Source: Pararobbsia silviterrae
GTDB taxonomy: Bacteria; Pseudomonadota; Gammaproteobacteria; Burkholderiales; Burkholderiaceae
DNA: 64,000 nucleotides
Assembly: GCF_003628125.1 (NCBI RefSeq)
Contig: NZ_RBZU01000003.1
Location: 124,001-188,000 of the forward strand
Direction: 5' to 3'
The translations under genes were made by a program, and so were the position numbers. Shown piece by piece: positions 8,968-18,600 of this stretch. Under the pieces are notes generated by a model. The model made no database searches and was not told where the DNA came from. It worked only from the letters and a program-made list of their open reading frames with translations. The stretch's first letter is position 1. The number at the start of each line of letters is the position of its first letter.

Positions 8968-9763
8968 TTGTCCCAACTTTCGTTGGCTGTCACCGGCACT
9001 TGCCGGCCAGACACGAAAGTGTGCCCCGTGCGAGCGGTCAAAACCGTCATTTTACTTGCACCCGTGGGCCGGTTGCTCGTCCCGCTTCGACGAGCATGGT
9101 TGAGTGAGTTGCACGCACGAGATCCGCTCCGGCAGGGAGTGCGCCCACAGGCGCCTCCGGTTGGCGAGCGTGTTTCGCGGGCAGCGAAGTTAGGGTCAAA
9201 AAGAATTTTGAATCGCGCAGCGGGCTGTGTCAGGCACGCTGCGCGAGTTGCGAAGTCAGCCGGTCCGCGGCCGACGCGCCCCGCTTCCCTGGTGATCGTG
9301 GACGATCACGGCGAAGCCGGATGCGACGGATGTCGACCGGTGCGATGTCAGGCATGTACTGTGACGCCGCGCGCCGAATGGGCCGGCCAAGCATGCATAC
9401 AGGCGCCCGCTTGCGCGTCCGGTTCTGGCGTCCGGTCCAGGTGCGATTTTCCGCACGGACCGGCTCAGTCAGGATACGGCATGCCCGCGCATGGTTGCCC
9501 GCATCGCCAATCGCCAGTGCCAATGCTGCCCTTCGGAACGGGCAGGCTGATCCGGCAATTCTCCCGTCCCCGACTTCGGCCCCGCGTGCTTTATATGTGA
9601 CAACAAAAAAGCGCGGCGCGCTGTCGTTTTCCCGGTCCGTGCGGCCCCATCTGGCCGCATGTGTCCATCCGGTGTCCGGTCCCGCATCAGTCCACGCGAC
9701 TGGTCGCGCCCATCCGCGCGGACGGACCCAAAACGACGGCGCAGTTGCTCTGGGAGCCGTTCA
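8956..9763 (+). other. Long rluC-rne intergenic region, probable rne 5' leader
   Basis: About 800 nt with no credible gene; the open frames here have no family features and poor starts. In E. coli the rne leader is about 360 nt and folds into hairpins through which RNase E controls its own mRNA. A similar role here is inferred from position and length. AT-rich patches lie near 9199-9212 and 9590-9610. The rluC promoter must also be in this region, but I could not pick it with confidence. Confidence 0.5.
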
Positions 9764-12700
9764 ATGAAACGCATGCTGTTCAATGCAACGCAGCAGGAGG
9801 AATTGCGCGTTGCAATCGTCGACGGTCAGAAACTGATCGACATCGACATCGAAACCGCCGGTCGCGAACAACGCAAAGGCAATATCTACAAGGGTGTCAT
9901 CACCCGCATCGAACCGTCTCTCGAAGCCTGCTTCGTCAATTACGGCGAAGACCGCCACGGCTTCCTTCCGTTCAAGGAAGTCGCCCGCCAGTATTTCCGC
10001 GAAGGCGTCGACATGCGCTCGGCACGCATCCAGGATGCGCTGCGCGAGGGCCAGGAACTCATCGTCCAGGTCGAAAAGGAAGAACGCGGCAACAAGGGCG
10101 CGGCGCTCACGACGTTCATCTCGCTCGCGGGCCGTTACCTCGTGCTGATGCCGAACAACCCGCGCGGCGGCGGCGTATCGCGCCGCATCGAGGGCGAGGA
10201 ACGGCAGGAACTGCGCGAGACGATGGGCCAGCTCGAGCTGCCCGACGGCATGAGCATCATCGCGCGCACGGCCGGCATCGGCCGCAGCGCCGAAGAGCTC
10301 CAGTGGGACCTCAACTACCTCATGCAGCTCTGGCGCGCGATCGAAGACGCGTCGAAGCAGACGCGCGGTCCGTTGCTGATCTATCTCGAATCGAGCCTCG
10401 TCATCCGCGCGATTCGCGACTATTTCCAACCGGATATCGGCGAAATCCTCATCGACACCGAGGAGATCGACGAACAGGCACGCGCGTTCATGAGCGTCGT
10501 GATGCCGGACAACCTCAACAAGGTCAAGCGCTACCGCGACGACGTGCCGCTGTTCTCGCGCTTCCAGATCGAGCATCAGATCGAGACGGCCTACTCGCGG
10601 ACCGTTCCGCTGCCGTCGGGCGGCGCGATCGTCATCGATCACACCGAAGCGCTCGTCGCGATCGACGTGAACTCGGCGCGCGCGACCAAGGGCGCCGATA
10701 TCGAAGAAACCGCGGCCCGCACGAATCTCGAAGCCGCGGACGAAGTCGCGCGCCAACTGCGCTTGCGCGACCTCGGCGGCCTGATCGTCATCGACTTCAT
10801 CGACATGGAGTCGAGCAAGAGCCAGCGTGAAGTCGAGCAGCGTCTCAAGGACGCGCTCAAGCATGACCGCGCGCGCGTCCAGATGGGCAAGATCTCGCGC
10901 TTCGGCCTCATGGAGCTTTCGCGTCAGCGTCTGCGCCCGGCGCTGTCGGAAGGCAGCCATGTCACGTGCCCGCGATGCAACGGCACGGGTCATATCCGCG
11001 ATACCGAATCGTCGGCGCTCCAGGTCCTTCGGATCATCCAGGAAGAGGCGATGAAGGAAAACACCTCGGCGATTCATTGCCAGGTGCCCGTCGAAGTCAC
11101 CGCGTTCCTGCTCAACGAGAAGCGTCAGGAAATCAACAAGATCGAGACGCGCTTCAAGGTCAACGTCGTGTTGATCCCGAACAAGCATCTCGACACGCCG
11201 CACTACAAGCTCGAACGGCTGCGTCACGACGATCCGCGCCTCGAAGATCCGCGCGCGAGCTACAAGATGGCCGAAGAGGCCGCGCGCGAGCTCGAGTCGG
11301 AATCGGGCTACAGCAAGCGCGCCGAAGACGCGAAGCCGAAGCAGGAAGCCGCGGTCAAGGGCATTACGCCCGAGCGTCCGGCGCCGGCCTCGACGCCGCG
11401 TCCGGAACCCGTCGCCGCCGCGCCGGCCGCAGCCGCACCGGTCGCGACCGGCGGGTTCTTCGGCTGGGTCAAGCGCCTGTTCGCGGGCGCGCCCGCACCC
11501 GCGCCGGTCGTCGAAGCGCCGGCCGCGAAGCCGTCGGCGCGCACCGCACGCGATCGCGTCGAGCGCGGCGACAAGGATCGCGCCGGCACGCCGGGCGACA
11601 AGGGCGAACGCGCCGACAAGGGCGAGCGTCAGGATCGTGGCCGCAACAACCGCCGCGGCGGTGCGCAGACACGCGACGCCGAAGGCAAGCAGGCCCAGCG
11701 CGGCCCGCGTCAAGATCGCGGCGACCGCTCGGCCGAAACGCGTGAAGCACGCGAACCCCGTGAGGGCCGTGAAACCCGCGAGAGCCGTGAACCGCGCGAG
11801 GGTCGTGAAGGTCGCGAGCCGCGTGAAGCACGCGAAGGCCGTGGCAATCGTGAACGCCAGGAACGGCTTGCCGACGCGATCGACGGCGTCGAACGCCAGG
11901 AGCGCGGCGAGCGCAAGGGCGGCGAACGTGCGGAGCGCGCGGACCGCGGCGAACGCGCCGAGCGTGGCGAACGCAGTGAACGTGGCGAGCGTCGTGAAAA
12001 GCGCGCCGCAGCGGAAGCCGTCGTAACGGCCGAAGACAAGCTGAACGGACAAGCCGCGGACGTCTCGCTCGATGAAAACGGCAATGCGCGTTCGAACGAG
12101 GATCTGTCGGGCGATAGCGAAGCGTTGCGCGAAGGCGGCGAAGAACGCCGTCGTCGTCGTCGCGGCCGCCGTGGTGGCCGTCGCGAGCGCGAGGAAGACA
12201 ACGTCAACGCGACGCTCGAGGCGGATGTCGCCGAAGGCGCCGGCCAGGCGGCACCGGTCGAAGCGATCGAGTCGGAAGGCGAGGCACGCGAACCGGCTCG
12301 CCCCGTTGCGACACCGGACGTCGAACCCGCTGCAGCCATGTCGCCGGAAGCGGTCGCACCGCATGCCCCGGAAGCGGCTCAAGCGGTCGAAACGCGTCGC
12401 GATGTCGAGGCGAGCGCGCCTGTTGCATCGTCCGCGCCCGCCGCATCGGAGTCGGCGTCCGTGACAGAACCGGCCGCAGCGGCGTCGCACGCCGAGCCGC
12501 AGACCGGCTCGCGTGAAATCGACGCGCCGGTGGCTGTCGCGCCGGTTCAGACGACCCCGGTCGTTGCCGAACCCGTGGCTTCGGCTCCGGTTCAAGCGCC
12601 CGTCGAAACGCCTGCAGCACCGGCATCCGCATCGGTCGAAGCTGCGGCGACGGCAGAGACGGCGCCGGTCCCCGTGACCGTCGAATCGGCTCAAGTCGCA

Positions 12701-13129
12701 CCGGCACCGGTGGTCGCACCGGCTCGGGATGTTGCGCCGGCGCCGCGCGCCGATACGGAAGACACGACGCGCACCGCCGCACAAGCGGTGGCGCCGGCTT
12801 CGACCGATGTGCCGGCGGTTCCCGCGGCGTCCGGCACGCCGGTAGCGCCCGCCGCTGCAGCGCCTGTCGCGACATCGACGGGTACGTCGGCACCGGCCGC
12901 CTCGGCCGCTCACGGCACGCTGTCGGTCGAGGCGCTCTCGCCGATGCTCGAATCGGCGGGCCTCGTCTGGGTCAACACGGACTCGGACAAGCTTCGTGCC
13001 GCGCGCGACATCGCCGCTCAGCAAGTACGGCCGGCTCGCGCGCCGCGCGAACGCAAGCCGTTGCCGCCGGTCTCGACAGCGCCGATGGTCCAGGTCGAAA
13101 CGGGACACACCCCGAACGGCCAGGCGTAA
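9764..13129 (+). CDS. rne: Ribonuclease E
   Basis: RNase E is the main endonuclease of mRNA decay and rRNA/tRNA processing and scaffolds the degradosome. The 1121-residue protein starts [21 protein letters not shown], with the S1 domain at about residues 35-125, the catalytic DNase I-like part ([20 protein letters not shown], then IVIDFIDME), and the Zn-link CPRCNGTG near residue 405. After about residue 520 it becomes low-complexity: Arg/Glu/Gly repeats (about 600-830), then a long Ala/Pro/Val-rich acidic stretch, ending with a conserved-looking tail ([20 protein letters not shown]). An ATG at 9764 is preferred over the longer open frame from 9659. A strong terminator follows. Confidence 0.97.
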   Translation: MKRMLFNATQQEELRVAIVDGQKLIDIDIETAGREQRKGNIYKGVITRIEPSLEACFVNYGEDRHGFLPFKEVARQYFREGVDMRSARIQDALREGQELIVQVEKEERGNKGAALTTFISLAGRYLVLMPNNPRGGGVSRRIEGEERQELRETMGQLELPDGMSIIARTAGIGRSAEELQWDLNYLMQLWRAIEDASKQTRGPLLIYLESSLVIRAIRDYFQPDIGEILIDTEEIDEQARAFMSVVMPDNLNKVKRYRDDVPLFSRFQIEHQIETAYSRTVPLPSGGAIVIDHTEALVAIDVNSARATKGADIEETAARTNLEAADEVARQLRLRDLGGLIVIDFIDMESSKSQREVEQRLKDALKHDRARVQMGKISRFGLMELSRQRLRPALSEGSHVTCPRCNGTGHIRDTESSALQVLRIIQEEAMKENTSAIHCQVPVEVTAFLLNEKRQEINKIETRFKVNVVLIPNKHLDTPHYKLERLRHDDPRLEDPRASYKMAEEAARELESESGYSKRAEDAKPKQEAAVKGITPERPAPASTPRPEPVAAAPAAAAPVATGGFFGWVKRLFAGAPAPAPVVEAPAAKPSARTARDRVERGDKDRAGTPGDKGERADKGERQDRGRNNRRGGAQTRDAEGKQAQRGPRQDRGDRSAETREAREPREGRETRESREPREGREGREPREAREGRGNRERQERLADAIDGVERQERGERKGGERAERADRGERAERGERSERGERREKRAAAEAVVTAEDKLNGQAADVSLDENGNARSNEDLSGDSEALREGGEERRRRRRGRRGGRREREEDNVNATLEADVAEGAGQAAPVEAIESEGEAREPARPVATPDVEPAAAMSPEAVAPHAPEAAQAVETRRDVEASAPVASSAPAASESASVTEPAAAASHAEPQTGSREIDAPVAVAPVQTTPVVAEPVASAPVQAPVETPAAPASASVEAAATAETAPVPVTVESAQVAPAPVVAPARDVAPAPRADTEDTTRTAAQAVAPASTDVPAVPAASGTPVAPAAAAPVATSTGTSAPAASAAHGTLSVEALSPMLESAGLVWVNTDSDKLRAARDIAAQQVRPARAPRERKPLPPVSTAPMVQVETGHTPNGQA

Positions 13130-13268
13130 TCAGCCGGGCGACACGATCGCGCCCGGCCGAGTCAGCGATGATTCGGCCGGCACGATCCCGCCCGTCGGGA
13201 TGTCCGCCGCGTCACACGCGGCACGCATCGAATCCGGCTGCGCCTCGCCATGCGAAGCGCGGCTCGGT

Positions 13269-13308
13269 AAAGCCCCCCAGCCTCCCGGCTCGGGGGCTTT
13301 TTCTTTGG
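13269..13308 (+). terminator. Rho-independent terminator after rne
   Basis: A GC-rich hairpin, AAAGCCCCC pairing with GGGGGCTTT around a short loop, is followed by a T-rich run. It lies about 140 nt after the rne stop and before moaA. Confidence 0.85.
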
Positions 13309-13413
13309 GCGAGTCGACGGATGAGTGAATCGTCACAGTGCGCCGGTCCCCACGGCGAGGCAATCCGGTCGATTCTGTTCGGCTAGAATGAATTGCCCCC
13401 ATCCAGAAATGCC

Positions 13414-14550
13414 ATGTCCAGCAAGATCATTCCGGTTACCGATTGGCGCTCGATGTTGCGCGATCGGCCGACGCCCGACCTGTCCGGTTCGCCCGTTCCG
13501 CCGAACGGCGTCCTGACGGACACGCGCGGCCGCGCCTTGCGCGATCTCCGGATCTCGATCACCGATCGCTGCAACTTCCGATGCGTCTACTGCATGCCGA
13601 AAGAGATCTTCGGCAACGACCATCCGTTTCTGCCGCATGCGGAACTGCTCACATTCGAGGAAATCGAGCGTCTTGCGACGGTTTTCGTCGCTCACGGCGT
13701 GCGCAAGATTCGTCTGACGGGCGGCGAGCCGCTGCTGCGCAGAAATATCGAACACCTGATCGAACGACTCGCCTCGCTTCGAACACCCGAAGGCGACCCG
13801 CTCGATCTGAGCTTGACGACGAACGGCTCGCTGCTCGCACGGAAAGCGCATGCGCTGCGCGCGGCCGGCCTCCGCCGCCTGACCGTGAGCCTCGACGCGC
13901 TCGACGACTCCCTGTTTCGCCAGATCAACGACGCCGACTTCCCCGTCGCCGAGGTGCTCGACGGCATCGATGCGGCGCGCGAGGCGGGATTCGGGTCGAT
14001 CAAGGTCAATATGGTCGTCAAGCGCGGCACGAACGACCATGAAATCGTGCCGATGGCGCGCCATTTTCGCGGTACCGGCGTCGTGCTCCGCTTCATCGAA
14101 TACATGGACGTCGGTACGTCGAACGGCTGGCGTATGGACGATGTCGTCGCATCCGCGGACGTCATCGCGCAGATCGCACAGTACGCCCGGATCGAGCCCG
14201 TCGCGCCCGGCTATCGCGGCGAAACAGCCGAGCGCTGGCGCTATAGCGACGGAAGCGGCGAATTCGGCACGATTTCGAGCGTCACACGGGCCTTCTGCGG
14301 CGATTGCACACGTGTCCGGCTCTCGACCGAAGGCAAGATCTATCTGTGCCTGTTTGCGTCGCAGGGATACGACTTGCGCGCGCTGCTCCGCGCCCCGGGC
14401 CTCGACGATGCGGCGCTCGCCACGGCCATCGCGCGGATCTGGCACGGCCGCGGCGATCATTACTCGGAAATCCGCGCCTCGAACAGCGCGCCGCGCGACG
14501 TCGCCGCGCACGACGCGCGGCGTGTCGAGATGTCGTATATCGGCGGATGA
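13414..14550 (+). CDS. moaA: GTP 3',8-cyclase MoaA
   Basis: MoaA is the radical-SAM enzyme that, with MoaC, turns GTP into cyclic pyranopterin monophosphate in molybdenum cofactor synthesis. The 378-residue protein has the N-terminal cluster motif CNFRCVYC (Cx3Cx2C), the LTGGEPLLR motif and the C-terminal second cluster site [19 protein letters not shown]. The protein ends in SYIGG, the GG tail typical of the family. The ATG at 13414 is used; a TTG 21 nt upstream is possible. A TAGAAT at 13384-13389 could be the -10 box. The stop overlaps the mobA start. Confidence 0.97.
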   Translation: MSSKIIPVTDWRSMLRDRPTPDLSGSPVPPNGVLTDTRGRALRDLRISITDRCNFRCVYCMPKEIFGNDHPFLPHAELLTFEEIERLATVFVAHGVRKIRLTGGEPLLRRNIEHLIERLASLRTPEGDPLDLSLTTNGSLLARKAHALRAAGLRRLTVSLDALDDSLFRQINDADFPVAEVLDGIDAAREAGFGSIKVNMVVKRGTNDHEIVPMARHFRGTGVVLRFIEYMDVGTSNGWRMDDVVASADVIAQIAQYARIEPVAPGYRGETAERWRYSDGSGEFGTISSVTRAFCGDCTRVRLSTEGKIYLCLFASQGYDLRALLRAPGLDDAALATAIARIWHGRGDHYSEIRASNSAPRDVAAHDARRVEMSYIGG

Positions 14551-15236
14551 CGCACGGCACGCGAACCGTCATCGCGCGTGCGCAGCTCACGGGCCTGATC
14601 CTCGCGGGTGGCCAGGGCGCGCGCATGGGGGGCGTCGACAAAGGTCTCGAACCGCTGCTGGGGCGCCCGCTCGTCGAACACGCGATCGCGCGCCTCGCAC
14701 CCCAGGTCGGTCATCTGGCGATCAGCGCGAATCGCCATATCGCCGAGTACCGGCGATATGGCTATCCGGTCTTCAGCGACGATGCAGGCCCCATGCGCAC
14801 CGCCTCGCCCCAGACGCATACCGATGCGAATGCGCCGGACGCGACCCATGCCGGCACGCCGCGCTTCAGCGGGCCGCTCGCGGGCATCGCGACCGGACTC
14901 GCCTCCATCGATTCGGACTGGTTGCTCGTGGTCCCGTGCGACGCCCCGTTGTTCCCGACGGACCTCGCCGCCCGCCTGATCGAGGCGATCGAGATCAGCG
15001 CCGCCGATCTCGCCGTCGCGGCCACGATCGAGGCCGACGGATCGCGCCAACGCCACCCCGTCTTCGCCCTGATCCCGCGCCGCCTCGCGGCCTCGGCCGC
15101 CGCCGCGCTCGACGCGGGCGCGTACAAACTCGACGCGTGGTACCGTCGCCACAACCCGGTTGAAGTCAGTTTTCCCGATTCCCGCGCGTTCTACAATGCG
15201 AACACCCTGCGCGACCTCCGCGAATTAGAACGATAA
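14547..15236 (+). CDS. mobA: Molybdenum cofactor guanylyltransferase MobA
   Basis: MobA joins GMP to molybdopterin to make the guanine dinucleotide cofactor. The 229-residue product has the nucleotide-binding motif [21 protein letters not shown] at residues 13-33, [12 protein letters not shown] and the metal-binding [11 protein letters not shown] low-complexity stretch of about 25 residues rich in Thr, Ala and Asp ([19 protein letters not shown]) sits between the SDD and FSGPLAG motifs, longer than usual. The ATG overlaps the moaA stop (ATGA), so the two are coupled. No moeA follows, although it often does in relatives. Confidence 0.93.
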   Translation: MTHGTRTVIARAQLTGLILAGGQGARMGGVDKGLEPLLGRPLVEHAIARLAPQVGHLAISANRHIAEYRRYGYPVFSDDAGPMRTASPQTHTDANAPDATHAGTPRFSGPLAGIATGLASIDSDWLLVVPCDAPLFPTDLAARLIEAIEISAADLAVAATIEADGSRQRHPVFALIPRRLAASAAAALDAGAYKLDAWYRRHNPVEVSFPDSRAFYNANTLRDLRELER

Positions 15237-15327
15237 TCGCGCACCCTCGTACCCATAGACATCGATACAATCGCCGACCCGGCCGCGATGCCGGAACGCC
15301 GGACGCCCTTATTCATTCAGCTATTCC

Positions 15328-15639
15328 ATGAGAAAGCAGATTTCGTACATCACGCCGGGGCAAACCGCGAAGGCGCTCATCCTGATCTATCTGACGTTCT
15401 CGGTCCCGATCGTGATCCTCGGTGCGCTCGTCGCGGCGATCCAGTCGGGCCTCGCGAGCGGCGGCCTGTCGAGTTCGTCGATCGCGAATATCGTGCTCGC
15501 GTTCTTCAGCGCGTTGATCCTCAACGCCCTGCTCGGCTTTGCGCTGCTCTGGATCGCCTGCCACGCCTACAACTGGGTCGCGGGCCGTTTCGGCGGTATC
15601 GAGATCGCGCTCACCGACGCCCCCGAGGACGACGACTGA
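15328..15639 (+). CDS. Small two-helix membrane protein, function unknown
   Basis: I do not recognise this 103-residue protein. It has two clear membrane segments, about residues 15-41 (AKALILIYLTFSVPIVILGA onward) and 54-78 (IVLAFFSALILNALLGFALL onward), separated by a short Gly/Ser-rich linker, and an acidic C-terminus (DAPEDDD). Its TGA overlaps the ATG of the acetyltransferase gene, which supports it as a real, translated gene. Confidence 0.75.
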   Translation: MRKQISYITPGQTAKALILIYLTFSVPIVILGALVAAIQSGLASGGLSSSSIANIVLAFFSALILNALLGFALLWIACHAYNWVAGRFGGIEIALTDAPEDDD

Positions 15640-16121
15640 TGCAGTCCGCGTCGATTCGCTTCGCCCGCGCCGACGACGCCCGCGCGATCCATGGACTGAT
15701 CGCCGAACTCGCCGACTTCGAACGTCTGACGGATCTGCTCGTCGCGACGCCCGAGTCGCTGCGCGATGCGCTCGCAGGCGACACGCCGCGCGTCGAATGT
15801 CTTGTCGCGGAGCGCGATGGCGTCGTCGTCGCCTACGCGCTGTTCTTCCACAACTATTCGACATTCCTCGGCCGGCGCGGCCTCTATCTCGAAGACCTCT
15901 ACGTCAGTCCGGCCGCGCGCCGCGCAGGCCTCGCGACCGCGCTGCTGCGCAAGCTCGCCGCGATCGCGGTCGAACGCCGATGCGCGCGGTTCGAATGGAC
16001 CGTGCTCGACTGGAACACGGCAGCGATCGCGTTCTACGAAAGTCTCGGCGCGACGGTCCTGCCCGACTGGCGCGTCGTACGCATGACAGGCGACGCGCTG
16101 ACGGCCTTCGCCCAGCCATAG
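15639..16121 (+). CDS. GNAT acetyltransferase, SSAT-like
   Basis: A 160-residue GNAT-fold N-acetyltransferase. The segment NYSTFLGRRGLYLEDLYV, followed by the acetyl-CoA loop RRAGLATALLRKLAAIAV and then WTVLDWNTAAIAFYESLGA, is the pattern of the spermidine/spermine or thialysine acetyltransferase (SSAT) group, so the substrate may be a polyamine or a thialysine-like amine; this is inference. The start overlaps the upstream membrane protein gene. A long hairpin follows the stop. Confidence 0.88.
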   Translation: MQSASIRFARADDARAIHGLIAELADFERLTDLLVATPESLRDALAGDTPRVECLVAERDGVVVAYALFFHNYSTFLGRRGLYLEDLYVSPAARRAGLATALLRKLAAIAVERRCARFEWTVLDWNTAAIAFYESLGATVLPDWRVVRMTGDALTAFAQP

Positions 16122-16133
16122 CGCGATCCGGCG

Positions 16134-16166
16134 CCCACTACCGGCCGCCGGCTCGCCGGTAGTGGG
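16134..16166. terminator. Hairpin between convergent genes (possible bidirectional terminator)
   Basis: A perfect 12-bp inverted repeat (CCCACTACCGGC with GCCGGTAGTGGG) around a 9-nt loop lies exactly between the acetyltransferase stop and the rmuC stop. There is no long T-run on either side, so termination is inferred from position and stem strength. Confidence 0.6.
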
Positions 16167-17549
16167 TTACCCGCCGGTCGAATCCCCGCGGACCCGATCC
16201 TCATCGTTCTCGCCGGCCGAGGCCGATTCATCGAACAACGCGCCCGTGCTCGCATCGTCGAACGCGCGCGCGACCGCTTCGCCGGGCAGCGCTTCGACAT
16301 CGCGAAGCTTGCGCGACATGGAACGCGTCCGCACCTCCGCCGCCTCGATCGTGCGCGCGACGGTCTGCAATTGCGTCTTGGTCCGCGCGAGCACGTCGCC
16401 GAACTTGCCGAACTCCGTCTTGACCGCGCCGAGCACCTGCCAGACCTCGCTCGATCGCTTTTCGATCGCCAGCGTGCGAAAACCCATCTGCAAGCTGTTC
16501 AGCAACGCCGTGAGCGTCGTCGGGCCGGCGACCGAGATCCGGTAGTCGCGCTGGAGCGCGTCCGTCAAACCCGGGCGACGCAGCACCTCGGCGTAGAGCC
16601 CTTCGGTCGGCAGATACAGCAAGCCGAAATCGGTCGTATGCGGCGGCGCCACGTATTTTTCGGCGATCGTGCGGGCCTCGTGCCGCACGCGCTGATCGAG
16701 CGCGCGCACCGCCTCCTCGACGGCCGCCGGGTCGGCACGCTCCTGCGCGAGCACGAGTCGCTCGTAATCCTCGCGCGGAAACTTCGCGTCGATCGGCAAC
16801 CAGACCGGCGATAGCGCACCGCCCACGCCCGCTGCACCGTCGTGACGTCCCGGCAGGCGAATCGCGAACTCCACGCGCTCGGCGCGCCCCGGCACCGTTG
16901 CGACGTTCTTCGCATACTGGTCGGGCGTCAGCACCTGTTCGAGCAAGGCTTCGAGCTGGACTTCGCCCCAGGTTCCGCGCGTCTTGACATTGGTCAGCAC
17001 GCGCTTGAGGTCGCCGACGCCCGCCGCGAGCGTCTGCATTTCGCCGAGCCCGCGATGTACCTGCTCGAGCCGATCCGAGACGAGCTTGAACGACTCGCCG
17101 AGACGCTGTTCGAGCGTCGCATGGAGTTTCTCGTCGACCGTGCGCCGCATCTCGTCGAGCTTCGCCGCGTTGTTCGCCTCGATGTCCTTGAGCTTCTGCT
17201 CAAGCGTCGCGCGCACCTCGGCGAGCCGCCGCTCGTTGCCCTCCGACAGATGCGCGAGCTGCTGATTCAACGTGTCGCCGAAACGCTTGAGCGCAACGCT
17301 CTGCTCATCGCGACCGACCCGCGCGTTCTGCGCGATATCGGACCGGATCTCGCGTTCGAGCCGCTCGATCGCGCGTTGCTGCATCAGCGCCGCATCGTTC
17401 CAGCGATCGCCGAGTTCGTCGATCACGCGGTCGTCGACTCGGCCGCCCCTGCGCATCGACCACACAGCGAGCACGATCACGGCGATCAGCGCGACGACAA
17501 GCGCCACGCCGAGCAAGACGACGACCGTGCCCGATGCGTCTGCGCTCAT
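16167..17549 (-). CDS. rmuC: DNA recombination protein RmuC
   Basis: RmuC-family proteins limit recombination between inverted repeats and carry a PD-(D/E)XK-like nuclease fold. The 460-residue protein has an N-terminal membrane anchor (about residues 10-29), a long Glu/Arg-rich coiled coil (about 40-185), and the conserved C-terminal domain with TRGTWGEVQLEALLEQVL, LPIDAKFPREDYERL and YLPTEGLYAEVL. It overlaps the upstream dehydrogenase gene by 4 nt. In a genome with many tandem and inverted repeats this activity could matter, but no link is shown. Confidence 0.95.
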   Translation of the reverse strand: MSADASGTVVVLLGVALVVALIAVIVLAVWSMRRGGRVDDRVIDELGDRWNDAALMQQRAIERLEREIRSDIAQNARVGRDEQSVALKRFGDTLNQQLAHLSEGNERRLAEVRATLEQKLKDIEANNAAKLDEMRRTVDEKLHATLEQRLGESFKLVSDRLEQVHRGLGEMQTLAAGVGDLKRVLTNVKTRGTWGEVQLEALLEQVLTPDQYAKNVATVPGRAERVEFAIRLPGRHDGAAGVGGALSPVWLPIDAKFPREDYERLVLAQERADPAAVEEAVRALDQRVRHEARTIAEKYVAPPHTTDFGLLYLPTEGLYAEVLRRPGLTDALQRDYRISVAGPTTLTALLNSLQMGFRTLAIEKRSSEVWQVLGAVKTEFGKFGDVLARTKTQLQTVARTIEAAEVRTRSMSRKLRDVEALPGEAVARAFDDASTGALFDESASAGENDEDRVRGDSTGG

Positions 17550-18541
17550 GCAGCGCTCCAGCGCGCCATGACCTCGGGGTTGATCGGCGTCGGCGGATGG
17601 CCGGCTTGCGGCCCCTCGTTGAGCCCCGCGATCAGATTGTCGGCCGCGAGATTCGCCATCGCGCGCCGCGTCGCGAGCGTCGCGCTTCCGATGTGCGGCG
17701 TCAACACGACGTTCGGCAGATCGAGGAAGCCCGGATGAAGCTTCGGCTCGCCCTCGAAGACATCGAGCCCCGCCGCGCCGATCCGGCGTTCACGCAGCGC
17801 CTCGACCAGCGCCGCGTCGTCGACGATCCCGCCGCGCGCGATATTCGTGAGCGTCGCGGTCGGTTTCATCTGCGCGAGTTCGGCGGCGCCGATCGTATGG
17901 TGGCTCTCGGGCGTATAGGGCAGCACGAGCACGATGTGATCGGCCGTGCGCAAGAGCGTCGCCTTGTCGACGTATTCGGCGTTGAGTTCGCGTTCGATCT
18001 CGGGCGCGACACGCGAGCGGTTGTAATACACGACGCGCATGCCGAACCCCTTCGCGCGACGCGCGACCGCCTGCCCGATGCGTCCCATGCCGATCACGCC
18101 GAGCGTCGCGCCGTGAATGTCGACGCCCATGAGCATGTCGTACGACCAACGATCCCACGCGCCCGAGCGCAGCAGACGTTCGCTCTCGCTCATCCGGCGC
18201 GCGGCCGCCATCATGAGCGCCCATCCGAGATCCGCCGTCGTCTCGTTGAGCACGTTCGGCGTGTTCGTCGCGAGAACGCCCGCGCGCGTGAACGCGTCCA
18301 TATCGAAGTTGTTGTAGCCGACCGCCATGTTCGACACGACGCGCAGACGCGGCGCCTGTTCGAGCACGGACGCGTCGATCACATTGCCCGCGACGAACGC
18401 GCCGTCCTTGTCGGCCAGCTTCGCGCCGAGCTCGGCACGCGTGTACATCTCGTCTGCTTGATTCGATTCGACGTCGAAATAGCGTGCGAGACGCTCGATG
18501 ACATCGGGAAAAACGGCACGGGACACCAGGATTTTCTTCAC
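17546..18541 (-). CDS. D-2-hydroxyacid dehydrogenase (glyoxylate/hydroxypyruvate reductase type)
   Basis: A 331-residue NAD(P)-dependent dehydrogenase of the D-isomer family. The Rossmann motif is VIGMGRIGQAVARRAKGFGM near residue 155. Arg in NIARGGIVDDAAL, Glu in DVFEGEPKLHP and His in LTPHIGSAT form the catalytic set. Closest in style to GhrB, reducing glyoxylate or hydroxypyruvate; substrate inferred. The start is a GTG at 18541 (VKKILVSRAVFPDV); nearby ATGs are out of frame. The same frame is open far upstream, antisense-free but overlapping the antiporter gene in another frame; that is GC-rich coincidence, not a fusion. Confidence 0.93.
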   Translation of the reverse strand: MKKILVSRAVFPDVIERLARYFDVESNQADEMYTRAELGAKLADKDGAFVAGNVIDASVLEQAPRLRVVSNMAVGYNNFDMDAFTRAGVLATNTPNVLNETTADLGWALMMAAARRMSESERLLRSGAWDRWSYDMLMGVDIHGATLGVIGMGRIGQAVARRAKGFGMRVVYYNRSRVAPEIERELNAEYVDKATLLRTADHIVLVLPYTPESHHTIGAAELAQMKPTATLTNIARGGIVDDAALVEALRERRIGAAGLDVFEGEPKLHPGFLDLPNVVLTPHIGSATLATRRAMANLAADNLIAGLNEGPQAGHPPTPINPEVMARWSAA

Positions 18542-18600
18542 TTCATGCTCATCCGGAATAAAGTCGCGTCGCGCGGGGGATCGCGATTCGCGAAATCGGT

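Noticed and set aside
9761..13108. 1115-codon open frame antisense to rne
   Set aside because: It is the mirror of GC-rich codon use in rne, with Arg-rich low-complexity sequence and no domain.
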